This document shows, piece after piece, positions 1 to 6,741 of a DNA stretch of 64,000 nt. The notes under the pieces are model-generated. The model saw only the letters and a program-made list of their open reading frames with translations. It was not told where the DNA came from and did not search any database. Every line of letters begins with the position of its first letter. Positions within the stretch are counted from its first letter, which is position 1. The position numbers and the translations under genes are program-made. Source of the DNA: Lactobacillus sp. LL6 (GTDB lineage: Bacteria; Bacillota; Bacilli; Lactobacillales; Lactobacillaceae); assembly GCF_007570935.1 (NCBI RefSeq), contig NZ_VLLR01000001.1, forward strand, positions 868,001 through 932,000, read 5' to 3'.

Positions 1-25
1 CTTACATTTTTGCTTAAAATAAAAA

Positions 26-667
26 CTATCTATACCATTCTGGCTTATCTCCTTCAGTATGTGGTTTTTCTAAGCCGATAGATTCATCAATATCTTCTTT
101 AGGATTCTTGATTAATTCATAAACATATGAAGCGACAGACTTTCTGGAAACTTCAGTATTGGTTATTTCTTCACCTTTTTTAGATCTTTGATAATCAACT
201 TCATCTTTATTGGTCATCCAACTTGGACGAATTATAGTGTAATCAAGATCTGAATCTTCAATAATTTTAGCAGCTTTAGCATATTCAGTGATGTAATTAC
301 CTAAAGTCTGCTTATTCCAATCACCAAACTTACCAGCCACTTCATCATAAATTCCAAGTGTTGAAATCCAAATCAAGCGCTTAACTTTATCCTTATTCAT
401 TGCTTCTACAACTGCTTTTGCTTGTTTGACAATTGTATTGGTTCCGCCAAGATTTGCATAAACGACATCTTGTCCCTTAATTGCTTCTTCAAGTTCATGC
501 TCATTTGTAGCATCGCCTTCAATAATCGTAGCCTTATCTTTATCTTGGCTTAGGCGGGATGCATTACGTAAAAATAAGGTAGTTTCAATATCTTTATCCG
601 TAAACAACATTTTTTCAGTTAATTGTGCAACTTGACCATGTGCACCTAATACAATAACTTTAATCAT
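26..667 (-). CDS. NAD(P)-binding atypical short-chain dehydrogenase (NmrA/YwnB-like)
   Basis: The 213-residue product starts with a Rossmann fold: a beta strand (IKVIVLGAHGQVAQ) carries a glycine-rich GAHGQVA loop close to GxxGxxA, followed by an acidic DA pair after the third strand (EGDATN). The length and the mid-protein stretch VKRLIWISTLGIY fit the NAD(P)H-binding (NmrA-like) branch of atypical SDRs. These bind NAD(P) and act as reductases or redox sensors; the substrate cannot be read from the sequence. The start has an AGAGG ribosome site just upstream. The gene lies 2 bases after a GntR regulator on the same strand, so the two are probably co-transcribed and the regulator may control it. 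Confidence 0.8.
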   Translation of the reverse strand: MIKVIVLGAHGQVAQLTEKMLFTDKDIETTLFLRNASRLSQDKDKATIIEGDATNEHELEEAIKGQDVVYANLGGTNTIVKQAKAVVEAMNKDKVKRLIWISTLGIYDEVAGKFGDWNKQTLGNYITEYAKAAKIIEDSDLDYTIIRPSWMTNKDEVDYQRSKKGEEITNTEVSRKSVASYVYELIKNPKEDIDESIGLEKPHTEGDKPEWYR

Positions 668-669
668 TT

Positions 670-1296
670 TTATGCCTCTTTATTAAAATACTCACTCTCC
701 CAAGAAAATATTTTGCTAATATGATCTTGTAAAAGTTTAATTGCTAAATTTTTATCTTTATTTAAAATAGTATCAATAATTTCAATTAATTCTTTGACAC
801 ATGTTTTAACACATAAGTTACTTTTAGCTATTGTGTAACGCATTCTATCAGTTTGATTATTCAATAGATCTAAGCTTTTTTGTAAAGTAGAACCACTAGC
901 AGAGCTAGTTAAGTATAAATGTAGTTTTTTATCCAAAATAATATATTGAGACCAATTTTGCTCTACACCAGCTTTGATAAGTTGAGTTTTAAAATTAATA
1001 AGCTTAGTTTCATCTAAATTATCAAAATTTTTCTGTAATGCATATGCTTCTAGCATTGACCGCAAATCATAATTTTCTTTTAGTTCTGCAGCCGTTATTT
1101 TTGTAACTCGTGTCTCTTGACCATCTCGTTCAATAAGTCCTTCCGACTCTAGTACATTAATTGCTTCACGAATAGGAGTTCTAGAAAGATTCAATCTAAT
1201 TCCCATTTGATTTTCTGAAAGCAGATGACCAGGACGATATTTTCCTGTTATAATTTGTTCTTTGATGTAGTTGTATGCCTTTGTTTGATTTGTCAT
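670..1296 (-). CDS. GntR-family (FadR subfamily, FCD domain) transcriptional regulator
   Basis: Residues 1-70 form a winged helix-turn-helix with the GntR signature (YIKEQIITGKYRPGHLLSE and LNLSRTPIREAINVLESEGL). The all-helical C-terminal part of about 130 residues matches the FCD effector-binding domain in length and helix pattern. I chose ATG at 1296 because AAGAGG lies 9 bases before it; a TTG seven codons upstream overlaps that ribosome site and is less likely. It directly precedes the NAD(P)-binding protein, which is the obvious candidate target. FadR-type regulators respond to small organic acids, but the ligand here is unknown. A TGTATACA-centred near-palindrome at 1438-1451 could be its operator. 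Confidence 0.88.
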   Translation of the reverse strand: MTNQTKAYNYIKEQIITGKYRPGHLLSENQMGIRLNLSRTPIREAINVLESEGLIERDGQETRVTKITAAELKENYDLRSMLEAYALQKNFDNLDETKLINFKTQLIKAGVEQNWSQYIILDKKLHLYLTSSASGSTLQKSLDLLNNQTDRMRYTIAKSNLCVKTCVKELIEIIDTILNKDKNLAIKLLQDHISKIFSWESEYFNKEA

Positions 1297-1437
1297 ATTA
1301 AAATACCTCTTAGACAAACTATAACAGACTAAACTATTGACTATTATTCTATGAATATTTTTTCAACCTCCTTTCATTTTGCTTACAATTGTATAGTAGT
1401 TCACTTGCTTTATATGAACAAGCCTTTTCAAAGCATA

Positions 1438-1451
1438 ACTTGTATACAGGT
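1438..1451. promoter_or_regulatory. Near-palindrome, possible GntR operator
   Basis: ACTTGTATACAGGT is a 14-bp dyad with one mismatched pair, about 140 bp upstream of the GntR start. FadR-family operators often centre on TGTATACA-like dyads. The link to the adjacent regulator is inference. Confidence 0.35.
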
Positions 1452-1534
1452 TTTTAATGATTATTTTTTAAAATTAAGAGGCTTATTGCTTTACACTAAA
1501 TTAGGAAAGCGCTACAATATGATGTGCTGAGTAG

Positions 1535-1548
1535 TATAAACGTTTTCA
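1535..1548 (-). promoter_or_regulatory. cre-like box (CcpA site)
   Basis: On the minus strand this reads TGAAAACGTTTATA, which fits the TGNAANCGNTNNCA catabolite-response consensus except at position 13. It lies in the gene-free stretch 1297-1705, upstream of the GntR gene. Apart from this box, the dyad at 1438-1451 and the terminator at 1609-1655, I see nothing in that stretch. Confidence 0.35.
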
Positions 1549-1608
1549 ATCAGCATAATAATTTTCACTTACCGATTCTAATTATTTATAGTTCACTGAT
1601 TGAAAGCA

Positions 1609-1655
1609 AAAAGGATTCAATCTAGGTGCGTTGCCTAGCTTTGAATCCTTTTTTT
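1609..1655. terminator. Hairpin terminator, probably bidirectional, after repA
   Basis: AAAAGGATTCAA pairs with TTGAATCCTTTT around an inner CTAGG/CCTAG stem, with a T-run on the plus strand and a shorter one on the minus strand. It lies about 50 bp past the stop codon of the repA-like gene (minus strand). Confidence 0.75.
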
Positions 1656-1705
1656 GTTAAAAAAGCAAAGCAAGATGAAAATAACACTGCATTATAAGGT
1701 TATTG

Positions 1706-2536
1706 TTAGCCTTGCAATTCTTTTAATTCGTTAATTCTCTCTACCATCACTTCATATAAACCATCCTCAGTTGCACGACGCAAATAAGCACCAAAATTCG
1801 TGATGTTTTCTCCAAAATCTAATTGTTCTTTGATGCGGAATAATACTTGACTAAAAGCTTTTTGGGTCGTTATTTGTGCAGAAGTATATTCTACAAACAT
1901 ATGGTGAAACTCCCTATTAGTCAATAAGTTTGCACTTATAATATCTTTTTCTAATTGAGAGGCAATCGAGTGCAAAGTTTGCATAATTATTTTAATTTGT
2001 CGATTGCTCGTTAAAAAACCATAGTGCTTGAATCCAAGTAATAATTTATATCCAGAATCATTTACAAAAAATGGCTTAGTGACAGTCTTTTTTTGAGGCT
2101 TAAAGATAGATTTCGCCCTTTTAACCTTTCTATGATTTTTAGTTGGTTCGGCTTTTTCATTATAAAAGTCAGATTCTTCGTATTCTGGTTCAAGCAAATA
2201 GTAGCGGTTTGCTTTATTAAGTCCCATACGCTGTTGAGCAATAAGACCGCACTTAATAAGCATGTCTTTATACTTCAAAGCAGTTTCATGGCAACAATTA
2301 AGTGCTTCTTCAATCGACTTTAATGTATAGTTGAAAAACAAATTTCCATCTTCATCAGTAAATTTATTTTTATTAATCTTTGAAAGTTTATAACGGTTGT
2401 AAAATAAGCTATACAATTTATTAGCTTTTTCAGGAAGATGAGCGTATTTTTTATTATCTAAAAAGCTAAAATACTTGAGAAATGTAGCTTTCTTACTATG
2501 ATTATCGTTAAAAAGTACAATACTATCTAATTTCAT
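1706..2536 (-). CDS. repA: RepA_N-type plasmid replication initiator
   Basis: The 276-residue protein fits the RepA_N family in length and layout. The first about 120 residues carry the conserved N-terminal pattern (KYFSFLDNKKYAHLPEKANKLYSLFYNRYKLS, then an acidic DEDGNLFFNYTL turn and a winged helix with THETALKYKDMLIKCGLI-like spacing, here HETALKYKDMLIKCGLI). A basic linker follows (KNHRKVKRAKSIFKPQKK, about 145-165), then a separate C-terminal helical domain. Such proteins open the plasmid origin, which usually lies inside the rep gene. I chose ATG at 2536, preceded by GGAGG at the right distance; the frame stays open for 19 codons upstream but from a TTG without a ribosome site. No partition or toxin genes flank it, so this is probably an integrated replicon or remnant rather than a working plasmid. 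The leader carries an antisense promoter, described separately. Confidence 0.85.
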   Translation of the reverse strand: MKLDSIVLFNDNHSKKATFLKYFSFLDNKKYAHLPEKANKLYSLFYNRYKLSKINKNKFTDEDGNLFFNYTLKSIEEALNCCHETALKYKDMLIKCGLIAQQRMGLNKANRYYLLEPEYEESDFYNEKAEPTKNHRKVKRAKSIFKPQKKTVTKPFFVNDSGYKLLLGFKHYGFLTSNRQIKIIMQTLHSIASQLEKDIISANLLTNREFHHMFVEYTSAQITTQKAFSQVLFRIKEQLDFGENITNFGAYLRRATEDGLYEVMVERINELKELQG

Positions 2537-2598
2537 AAAAATAACCTCCAAGGTTAGCTCATCTTGAGTAACTTTTGCAGGCTTAATATGCAATCCTA

Positions 2599-2626
2599 TT
2601 GAAAATTATACTAATCTTGGTATAAT
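2599..2626 (+). promoter_or_regulatory. Strong sigma-70 promoter antisense to the repA leader
   Basis: TTGAAA (2599-2604) and TATAAT (2621-2626) are separated by exactly 16 bp on the plus strand. There is no plus-strand protein gene downstream; a terminator hairpin follows within 75 bp, so the promoter seems to drive a short RNA. Confidence 0.65.
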
Positions 2627-2632
2627 TACTAT

Positions 2633-2705
2633 AGCAATGCATAAAAGCATCTAACAAAAGTTCGTTGTCCAGGCTTCCAATCTGAAAGACGAGCTTTTTG
2701 TTTTG
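2633..2705 (+). ncRNA. Candidate counter-transcribed RNA for repA copy control
   Basis: Transcription from the promoter at 2599-2626 would start near 2633 and stop at the hairpin AAAAGTTCGT/ACGAGCTTTT (2656-2698) followed by T-rich sequence, giving an RNA of roughly 70 nt. It is fully complementary to the repA mRNA leader if repA is transcribed from the minus-strand promoter at 2742-2770. RepA_N plasmids such as pSK41 are known to use a short antisense RNA against the rep leader. The layout here matches that arrangement; the function is inferred. Confidence 0.5.
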
Positions 2706-2741
2706 TTTTTATTTATTAAAATTTTTATAACATTTAAATTT

Positions 2742-2770
2742 ATTGTACCATTGTTAGGCATATTTGAAAA
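2742..2770 (-). promoter_or_regulatory. Probable repA promoter
   Basis: On the minus strand, TTTTCA and TACAAT are separated by 17 bp, which would give a leader of about 200 nt before the repA ATG at 2536. The -35 box lies inside the terminator-like hairpin at 2756-2795. Confidence 0.4.
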
Positions 2771-2795
2771 TATAATTTTCAGATATGCCTTTTTT
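2756..2795 (+). terminator. Strong hairpin terminator upstream of repA
   Basis: AGGCATATTTGAAAA pairs almost perfectly with TTTTCAGATATGCCT across a 5-base loop and is followed by TTTTT on the plus strand. It may back up termination of the antisense RNA or insulate repA from the element to its right. Confidence 0.65.
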
Positions 2796-2840
2796 AGTAC
2801 ATCCCCCTACTAATTAAAAAAACTGTGAATATTATTTTTC

Positions 2841-2856
2841 TTGATTGATCAATCAA
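2841..2856. repeat. Perfect 16-bp palindrome
   Basis: TTGATTGATCAATCAA is a perfect dyad just outside the left end of the IS200/IS605 element. It could be an operator or an unrelated hairpin; no gene assignment is possible. Confidence 0.5.
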
Positions 2857-2882
2857 TAATCTTTTTATATTTAATGAAATTT

Positions 2883-2923
2883 GCCCGGAAATCCACCTAT
2901 TTTAATGAGTGGATGGATAGGGC
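2883..2923. repeat. Left-end hairpin of the IS200/IS605 element
   Basis: An inner stem ATCCAC/GTGGAT (2891-2896, 2909-2914) is nested in GCCC/GGGC (2883-2886, 2920-2923). Y1 transposases recognise such subterminal hairpins as single-stranded DNA. Confidence 0.55.
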
Positions 2924-3372
2924 TTTTTTTCTTTCTGGGCATTATATATTTGATCATTGATGTACTTTTCCACTACTTCTTTTGACATATTGCCTACAGT
3001 GCCAAAATAATAGCTTGAAGACCACAGGTGTCCGCCCCACATCTGTGATTTCTTTATTTCTGGATGATTTTGGAAGAATAAAAATGCGCTTCTGCCTTTT
3101 AGTGCCTTGATAACGCTGGAAGCAGCTTTATACGGCTTGAACGAAATAAGCAGATGAATATGCTCGGGCATTACCTCCATTTTTTCAATAAGAATGTCAT
3201 TGTCTTGGGCAATTTGCACAAGCAGCTCTTTCATTTCATCAGCTAATTTTTGGTCCTTAAATATCTGGTTGCGATATTTAGTACACCAGATTAAATGATA
3301 GTGGGTGCTATAAACATATCTTCTCTCATAAACTGCATCTTTTATTTTATCTCTTCTTATATTCATTGACAT
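2902..3372 (-). CDS. tnpA: IS200/IS605 family Y1 transposase TnpA
   Basis: The 156-residue protein has the size of a Y1 HUH transposase. The metal-binding HUH motif appears as EHIHLL in MPEHIHLLISF (about residue 69-73), and a candidate nucleophilic tyrosine sits in VEKYINDQ near residue 136. It cuts and joins single-stranded IS ends. A GGAG ribosome site precedes the ATG at 3372. It is divergent from the tnpB of the same element. Confidence 0.92.
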   Translation of the reverse strand: MSMNIRRDKIKDAVYERRYVYSTHYHLIWCTKYRNQIFKDQKLADEMKELLVQIAQDNDILIEKMEVMPEHIHLLISFKPYKAASSVIKALKGRSAFLFFQNHPEIKKSQMWGGHLWSSSYYFGTVGNMSKEVVEKYINDQIYNAQKEKKPYPSTH

Positions 3373-3469
3373 ATAATTTACTCCTTGTTATTAAAGTGAT
3401 TCATAACTATATTGTAACATACATTGACAGATGATATAATTAATGTTATTCGCAAAGGAGGTGAAAATA

Positions 3470-4855
3470 ATGCGCAAAACAGAAATGAAATACATGCTTG
3501 GTCTTAAAATGAGAGCCTTTCCCAACCACAAGCAAAAGAAGATCATTAAAAAGAATACTGATGCTTCTCGCTTTGTCTATAATCAGCTTTTAGCTAATTC
3601 TTATACTGATAGTGCAATTCATAGAAACAAGCTGGACAAAAAATATCCAATTCCTAAATACACAGTAAGATTCAACCGAATCAAGAAGTGTTTTATTGTA
3701 CACCAGAATTGGCGCTACAACAAAAAAGGTACTTTGATAACTAAGTCAACTAAGCGTAAAACTGGCTTAGACAGGATCACTGCAGATAAGTATCCTTGGC
3801 TAGGCGATAAGGATTTGGATTCTTTGACTGCTTACAATGCTCAGATAAATTATCAATCTGCATGGAAAACGTTCAGACAGGTTCATGATGCTGGAGTGCC
3901 TAAATTCAAGCGCAAGTCTGCTTCTAAGCAAAGCTATTCCACTAATTGTCAGTATGTAGGATTAGACAAGAAGCATGGCGAAGTGCCTAACTTATTCAAC
4001 GGTACAGTTAGATTTTTAAAGCAGAATCCGCATGGCTATTGTCATATTAAGCTGCCTAAGCTTGGCAAGATTAAAGTTTATTTGTCTAAAGAACTGCCAA
4101 AAGCTAAGGAAATCAGAATTGCCAGAGTTACGATTTCTGTTCATTCTTCGGGAGAATACTATATCTCAATGCTTATCAAGTCTAATGATCCTTTGGCTTC
4201 GCTCTATCCTAAAACAGGCTCGGCTCTTGGTTATGACTTAAACATCAAGAACTTCTTGATAGATACGAACGGCAATGAAGTAGCTAATCCAAAGTATTAT
4301 CGGAGAATGAGAGACAAACTGGCTAAAGAGCAGCGCATCTTGTCTAGAAGGTGTCGCAGAGCCAAAAAGACCAAGCATAAATTATCTGAATGCAAGAACT
4401 ACCAAAAGCAAAAGCTCAAAGTAGCTCAATTGTATCGCAGAATATATAGGCAGAGGAATGCTTTTCTGCATAATTTGTCGACTGCACTTATCAAGAACCA
4501 CGATTTGGTAGTCGGAGAAAATCTGAAAAGCAGGAACATGCTTAAAAATCACGCCTTGGCAATGAGCATCAGTGATGTAGGCTGGAGAACGTTTATCGGT
4601 ATGCTTGAATATAAAGCACCGCTTCACGGCAAGACCTTTGTCTTGGTCAATCCGGCTTATACTACCCAAACTTGTTATGACTGCAAGTTCGTGATGGGTA
4701 AGAAAGGCACGAAAAAACTCACGCTGCAAATGCGTGAGTGGGATTGTCCTAATTGCAACGCGCATCATATCAGGGACTACAATGCAGCTAAAAATATCCT
4801 GGGCAAAGGATATATGGCATTGAAGATTCCTGATTATGAATATAAATTTTCGTAG
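3470..4855 (+). CDS. tnpB: TnpB, RNA-guided RuvC-like nuclease of the IS200/IS605 element
   Basis: The 461-residue protein shows all three RuvC acidic positions: GYDLNIKNF (D, usually GIDLG), VVGENLK (E) and RDYNAAKNI (D). Between the last two lies a CxxC...CxxC zinc ribbon (CYDC and CPNC). The N-terminal region (MRAFPNHKQKKIIKK) matches the usual helix-turn-helix/OrfB_N start. TnpB proteins use an omegaRNA from the element's right end to cut the empty donor site and so favour IS retention. I chose ATG at 3470 because AAAGGAGGTG lies directly before it. It is longer than the about 400 residues usual for the family because of extra sequence at about 55-100 and 150-190. Confidence 0.92.
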   Translation: MRKTEMKYMLGLKMRAFPNHKQKKIIKKNTDASRFVYNQLLANSYTDSAIHRNKLDKKYPIPKYTVRFNRIKKCFIVHQNWRYNKKGTLITKSTKRKTGLDRITADKYPWLGDKDLDSLTAYNAQINYQSAWKTFRQVHDAGVPKFKRKSASKQSYSTNCQYVGLDKKHGEVPNLFNGTVRFLKQNPHGYCHIKLPKLGKIKVYLSKELPKAKEIRIARVTISVHSSGEYYISMLIKSNDPLASLYPKTGSALGYDLNIKNFLIDTNGNEVANPKYYRRMRDKLAKEQRILSRRCRRAKKTKHKLSECKNYQKQKLKVAQLYRRIYRQRNAFLHNLSTALIKNHDLVVGENLKSRNMLKNHALAMSISDVGWRTFIGMLEYKAPLHGKTFVLVNPAYTTQTCYDCKFVMGKKGTKKLTLQMREWDCPNCNAHHIRDYNAAKNILGKGYMALKIPDYEYKFS

Positions 4856-5050
4856 ATTTTCTTGCAAAATCTTACTGGCACAGCAACTTGTGTCATTAGT
4901 TTGGGGCGATTTGGCGTAGATATCTTTGCCGATAGAAGCTTGCTTCTTGAGCGAGGATATCGCAGTCTCATCCAAACATATTGGTGCTAGTAACAAATAA
5001 GTGATGAGCTTATTTGTGAAGTCACCATGCCATTCACTTTAGTGAATGGT
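4856..5050 (+). ncRNA. Probable omegaRNA / right-end region of the IS element
   Basis: The stretch after the tnpB stop has no open frame of its own and holds several hairpins, including AAATAAG/CTTATTT at 4995-5013 and CCATTCACT/AGTGAATGG at 5030-5049. In characterised IS200/IS605 elements this 3' region encodes the guide RNA scaffold. The assignment rests on position and family knowledge. Confidence 0.45.
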
Positions 5051-5080
5051 AGTTGACTCTTTATTAACTCTATCTTTATC

Positions 5081-5143
5081 AAGTCTATTAAGTAGACTTT
5101 AAGAGGTCTGTTTTGTCTACTTCTAGAAGTCTAAAAAGTAGAC
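5081..5143. repeat. Cluster of inverted AAGTAGACTT-type repeats
   Basis: AAGTCTA/TAGACTT (5081-5099), GTCTACTT/AAGTAGAC (5115-5143) and CTTCTAGAAG (5120-5129) form overlapping dyads built from one AGTAGACTT unit. The gene-free interval 5053-5243 otherwise holds the first copy of a 29-bp direct repeat and a weak hairpin near 5165-5190. Confidence 0.6.
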
Positions 5144-5167
5144 TTCCGTTGAAAGAGTAAGAAAAAA
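5139..5167. repeat. 29-bp direct repeat, copy 1
   Basis: It is identical at 28 of 29 positions to 5600-5628 (the core is TAGACTTCCGTTGA). The two copies flank the antitoxin-like gene in the same orientation. Confidence 0.75.
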
Positions 5168-5243
5168 AGCGCCCTTTTAGGTGCTTTTACACTTTTTTAA
5201 AGCTCGTTTATAAGCAGCTGTATAAAAAATTTTTGTAATATGA

Positions 5244-5501
5244 TTAATCTTCATCAGAGTATAAATCCTTTCGCATTTCTTCTAAAGATTTATACTCACC
5301 TGCAAATTGATGATGCTTTGCTTCATATACTGCTTGTTCTAATTCTGATCTACCTACGCTAGGAGTAAAAGGCAACTTTCCATGTTGATTAATATAGATA
5401 TAAAACATTTTAGTTGCAGTAGTCATATCAAGACCCATTTTTTTAAGGTTAGATCTAGTTTCTGATTTTAAATCATTATCAATACCAAGAGTTAAACTCA
5501 T
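5244..5501 (-). CDS. Orphan RelB/DinJ-family antitoxin
   Basis: The 85-residue protein starts with a ribbon-helix-helix pattern (LTLGIDNDLKSETRSNLKKMGLDMTTATKMFYIYI), followed by the RelB/DinJ-typical GKLPF turn at about residue 43 and an acidic toxin-binding tail (SLEEMRKDLYSDED). Such proteins neutralise RelE/YafQ-type mRNA endonucleases and repress their own promoter. No toxin frame is present downstream (lower coordinates), where one would be expected, so it appears orphaned. A clear AAGGAG ribosome site precedes the start. It is enclosed by 29-bp direct repeats and sits next to an IS element, which fits loss or transfer of a toxin-antitoxin cassette. Confidence 0.82.
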   Translation of the reverse strand: MSLTLGIDNDLKSETRSNLKKMGLDMTTATKMFYIYINQHGKLPFTPSVGRSELEQAVYEAKHHQFAGEYKSLEEMRKDLYSDED

Positions 5502-5599
5502 AATATTTCTCCTTAATTTATACGTACAATATACTAGTTTGCAAGCATATTATACTATGTTTGCACAAATTTTTTAACAATTTTGTTTATTATTTAAAA

Positions 5600-5628
5600 T
5601 AGACTTCCGTTGAGAGAGTAAGAAAAAA
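5600..5628. repeat. 29-bp direct repeat, copy 2
   Basis: It differs from 5139-5167 by a single A/G change. It lies about 100 bp upstream of the antitoxin start. Confidence 0.75.
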
Positions 5629-5643
5629 CACCTTTATAGCAAA

Positions 5644-5686
5644 AAAGACTTCCAGCTCAGACAAATTGTCTAAACTAGAAGTCTTT
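5644..5686. terminator. Hairpin terminator between the antitoxin and hydrolase genes
   Basis: AAAGACTTC (5644-5652) pairs with GAAGTCTTT (5678-5686) around an inner AGACAAATTGTCT dyad. It lies just past the hydrolase stop (minus strand). It reuses the AGACTTCC word found in the neighbouring repeats. Confidence 0.6.
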
Positions 5687-5704
5687 CTGATTAGCAAACC
5701 GTTA

Positions 5705-6679
5705 TTAATTATTATCTTTATCAGTTTCTTTTAAAAATGCAAACACTATTTCTAACGCTTCCGAAGTAAAAAATGCGTCAGTTGCATGATCACTATCATC
5801 TATTCTATAAAACTCTACTATTTTATTATTTTCTTTTAATGCTTCATAGAGTAAACAACTTTGTTGAAATGGGACAAGTCTATCTTTATCACCATGCATA
5901 ATCAAGAATGGCGGAATAGTTTTATCTTTACTTATATAGTTTATTGGATTTGCTTTTTGAACAATATCCGGGTTTTCATATAAGTTAATTGAGCCAAATA
6001 GCTCCCCCTCTAAGCTGTGTTCTGTAACGTGGTCTTGCGTAGAGGGTACTTTATTCATTTGACTAATATCTGTTGGACCATAAAAATCAATAGATGCCTT
6101 AAAATTAAGTGGAAAGACATCAATGTCCTCATCACTGAAGAACTGTTTATCTTCAGTTACACTGGCTAATGCAACTGTATGTCCTCCAGATGAATCTCCC
6201 CATGCAATATAATTTTTAGAATCAATATGATATTGATTAGAATGCTCCAGCATAAATCGAGTAGCCGTGTTTAAATCACGCACTTGCACCGGAAATATAT
6301 GCTCTGGTGCATAACGATATTCAACCATTGCTACAACATACCCATGCTTAGCTACTTCTATCATATGCGCTAAATGTAATCCTAAATCCTGCTTATGAAA
6401 AGCCGAGCCTTGAACATACATAATTAAGGGAAAACGTTCTTGAGGATGATTTATAGGGGGAATAATTATTTGTAAATGAAGTTCCTTTCCATCTTTTACT
6501 GCATAAGGAACATTTAAATCGACTTTAGGATAATTATTTTTTAAATCAACTTTCAAAGACTTTAATCCTGTAGGATTAAGGCTGGATTTTGGAAAATCCT
6601 CATAGCTTTCATCTATTGGCTCTATATAATCACTTGGCATTTTGTCTAAATCTGACTTTTTCATGAAATGTTTGTTCAT
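5705..6679 (-). CDS. Alpha/beta hydrolase (esterase/lipase, hormone-sensitive-lipase-like)
   Basis: The 324-residue cytoplasmic protein has the nucleophile elbow GDSSGG (residues about 158-163), an upstream oxyanion-type segment (MYVQGSAFH, about 90), a late acid (HGDKDRLV) and a histidine (SDHATDAF) in the expected order. No signal peptide is seen. It is the last gene after lpdC-lpdB-lpdD with a 62-bp gap, so it may release phenolic acids from esters for that decarboxylase; this is inference from position. Two tandem copies of AAAGGGTATATT (6681-6704) precede the start, duplicating the ribosome-site-like AAAGGG. Confidence 0.82.
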   Translation of the reverse strand: MNKHFMKKSDLDKMPSDYIEPIDESYEDFPKSSLNPTGLKSLKVDLKNNYPKVDLNVPYAVKDGKELHLQIIIPPINHPQERFPLIMYVQGSAFHKQDLGLHLAHMIEVAKHGYVVAMVEYRYAPEHIFPVQVRDLNTATRFMLEHSNQYHIDSKNYIAWGDSSGGHTVALASVTEDKQFFSDEDIDVFPLNFKASIDFYGPTDISQMNKVPSTQDHVTEHSLEGELFGSINLYENPDIVQKANPINYISKDKTIPPFLIMHGDKDRLVPFQQSCLLYEALKENNKIVEFYRIDDSDHATDAFFTSEALEIVFAFLKETDKDNN

Positions 6680-6680
6680 T

Positions 6681-6704
6681 AATATACCCTTTAATATACC
6701 CTTT
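6681..6704. repeat. Two exact tandem copies of a 12-bp unit at the hydrolase start
   Basis: On the minus strand AAAGGGTATATT occurs twice in a row immediately before the start codon. Copy number could alter translation initiation. Confidence 0.7.
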
Positions 6705-6741
6705 CATCAAATCAAAGTCACTGCTATCATGCTCAATTAAT

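Larger units (their letters stand above)
2881..5052. mobile_element. IS200/IS605-family insertion sequence with divergent tnpA and tnpB
   Basis: A Y1 transposase gene (minus strand) and an RNA-guided nuclease gene tnpB (plus strand) diverge from 3373-3469, the IS605-type layout. Subterminal hairpins flank the pair: ATCCAC/GTGGAT inside a larger GCCC/GGGC stem at 2883-2923, which overlaps the 3' end of tnpA, and two perfect hairpins at 4996-5012 and 5030-5049 after tnpB. The exact ends are not certain; I place them just outside these hairpins. Both genes look intact, so the element may still be active. Confidence 0.75.

Noticed and set aside
4382..4996. A 204-codon minus-strand frame inside tnpB and the IS right end.
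   Set aside because: It lies opposite the conserved RuvC and zinc-ribbon codons of tnpB and has no family resemblance; it is a shadow frame.
5053..5243. A RelE-type toxin gene downstream of the antitoxin.
   Set aside because: No frame of adequate length or with RelE-like sequence exists there; only repeats and a weak hairpin.
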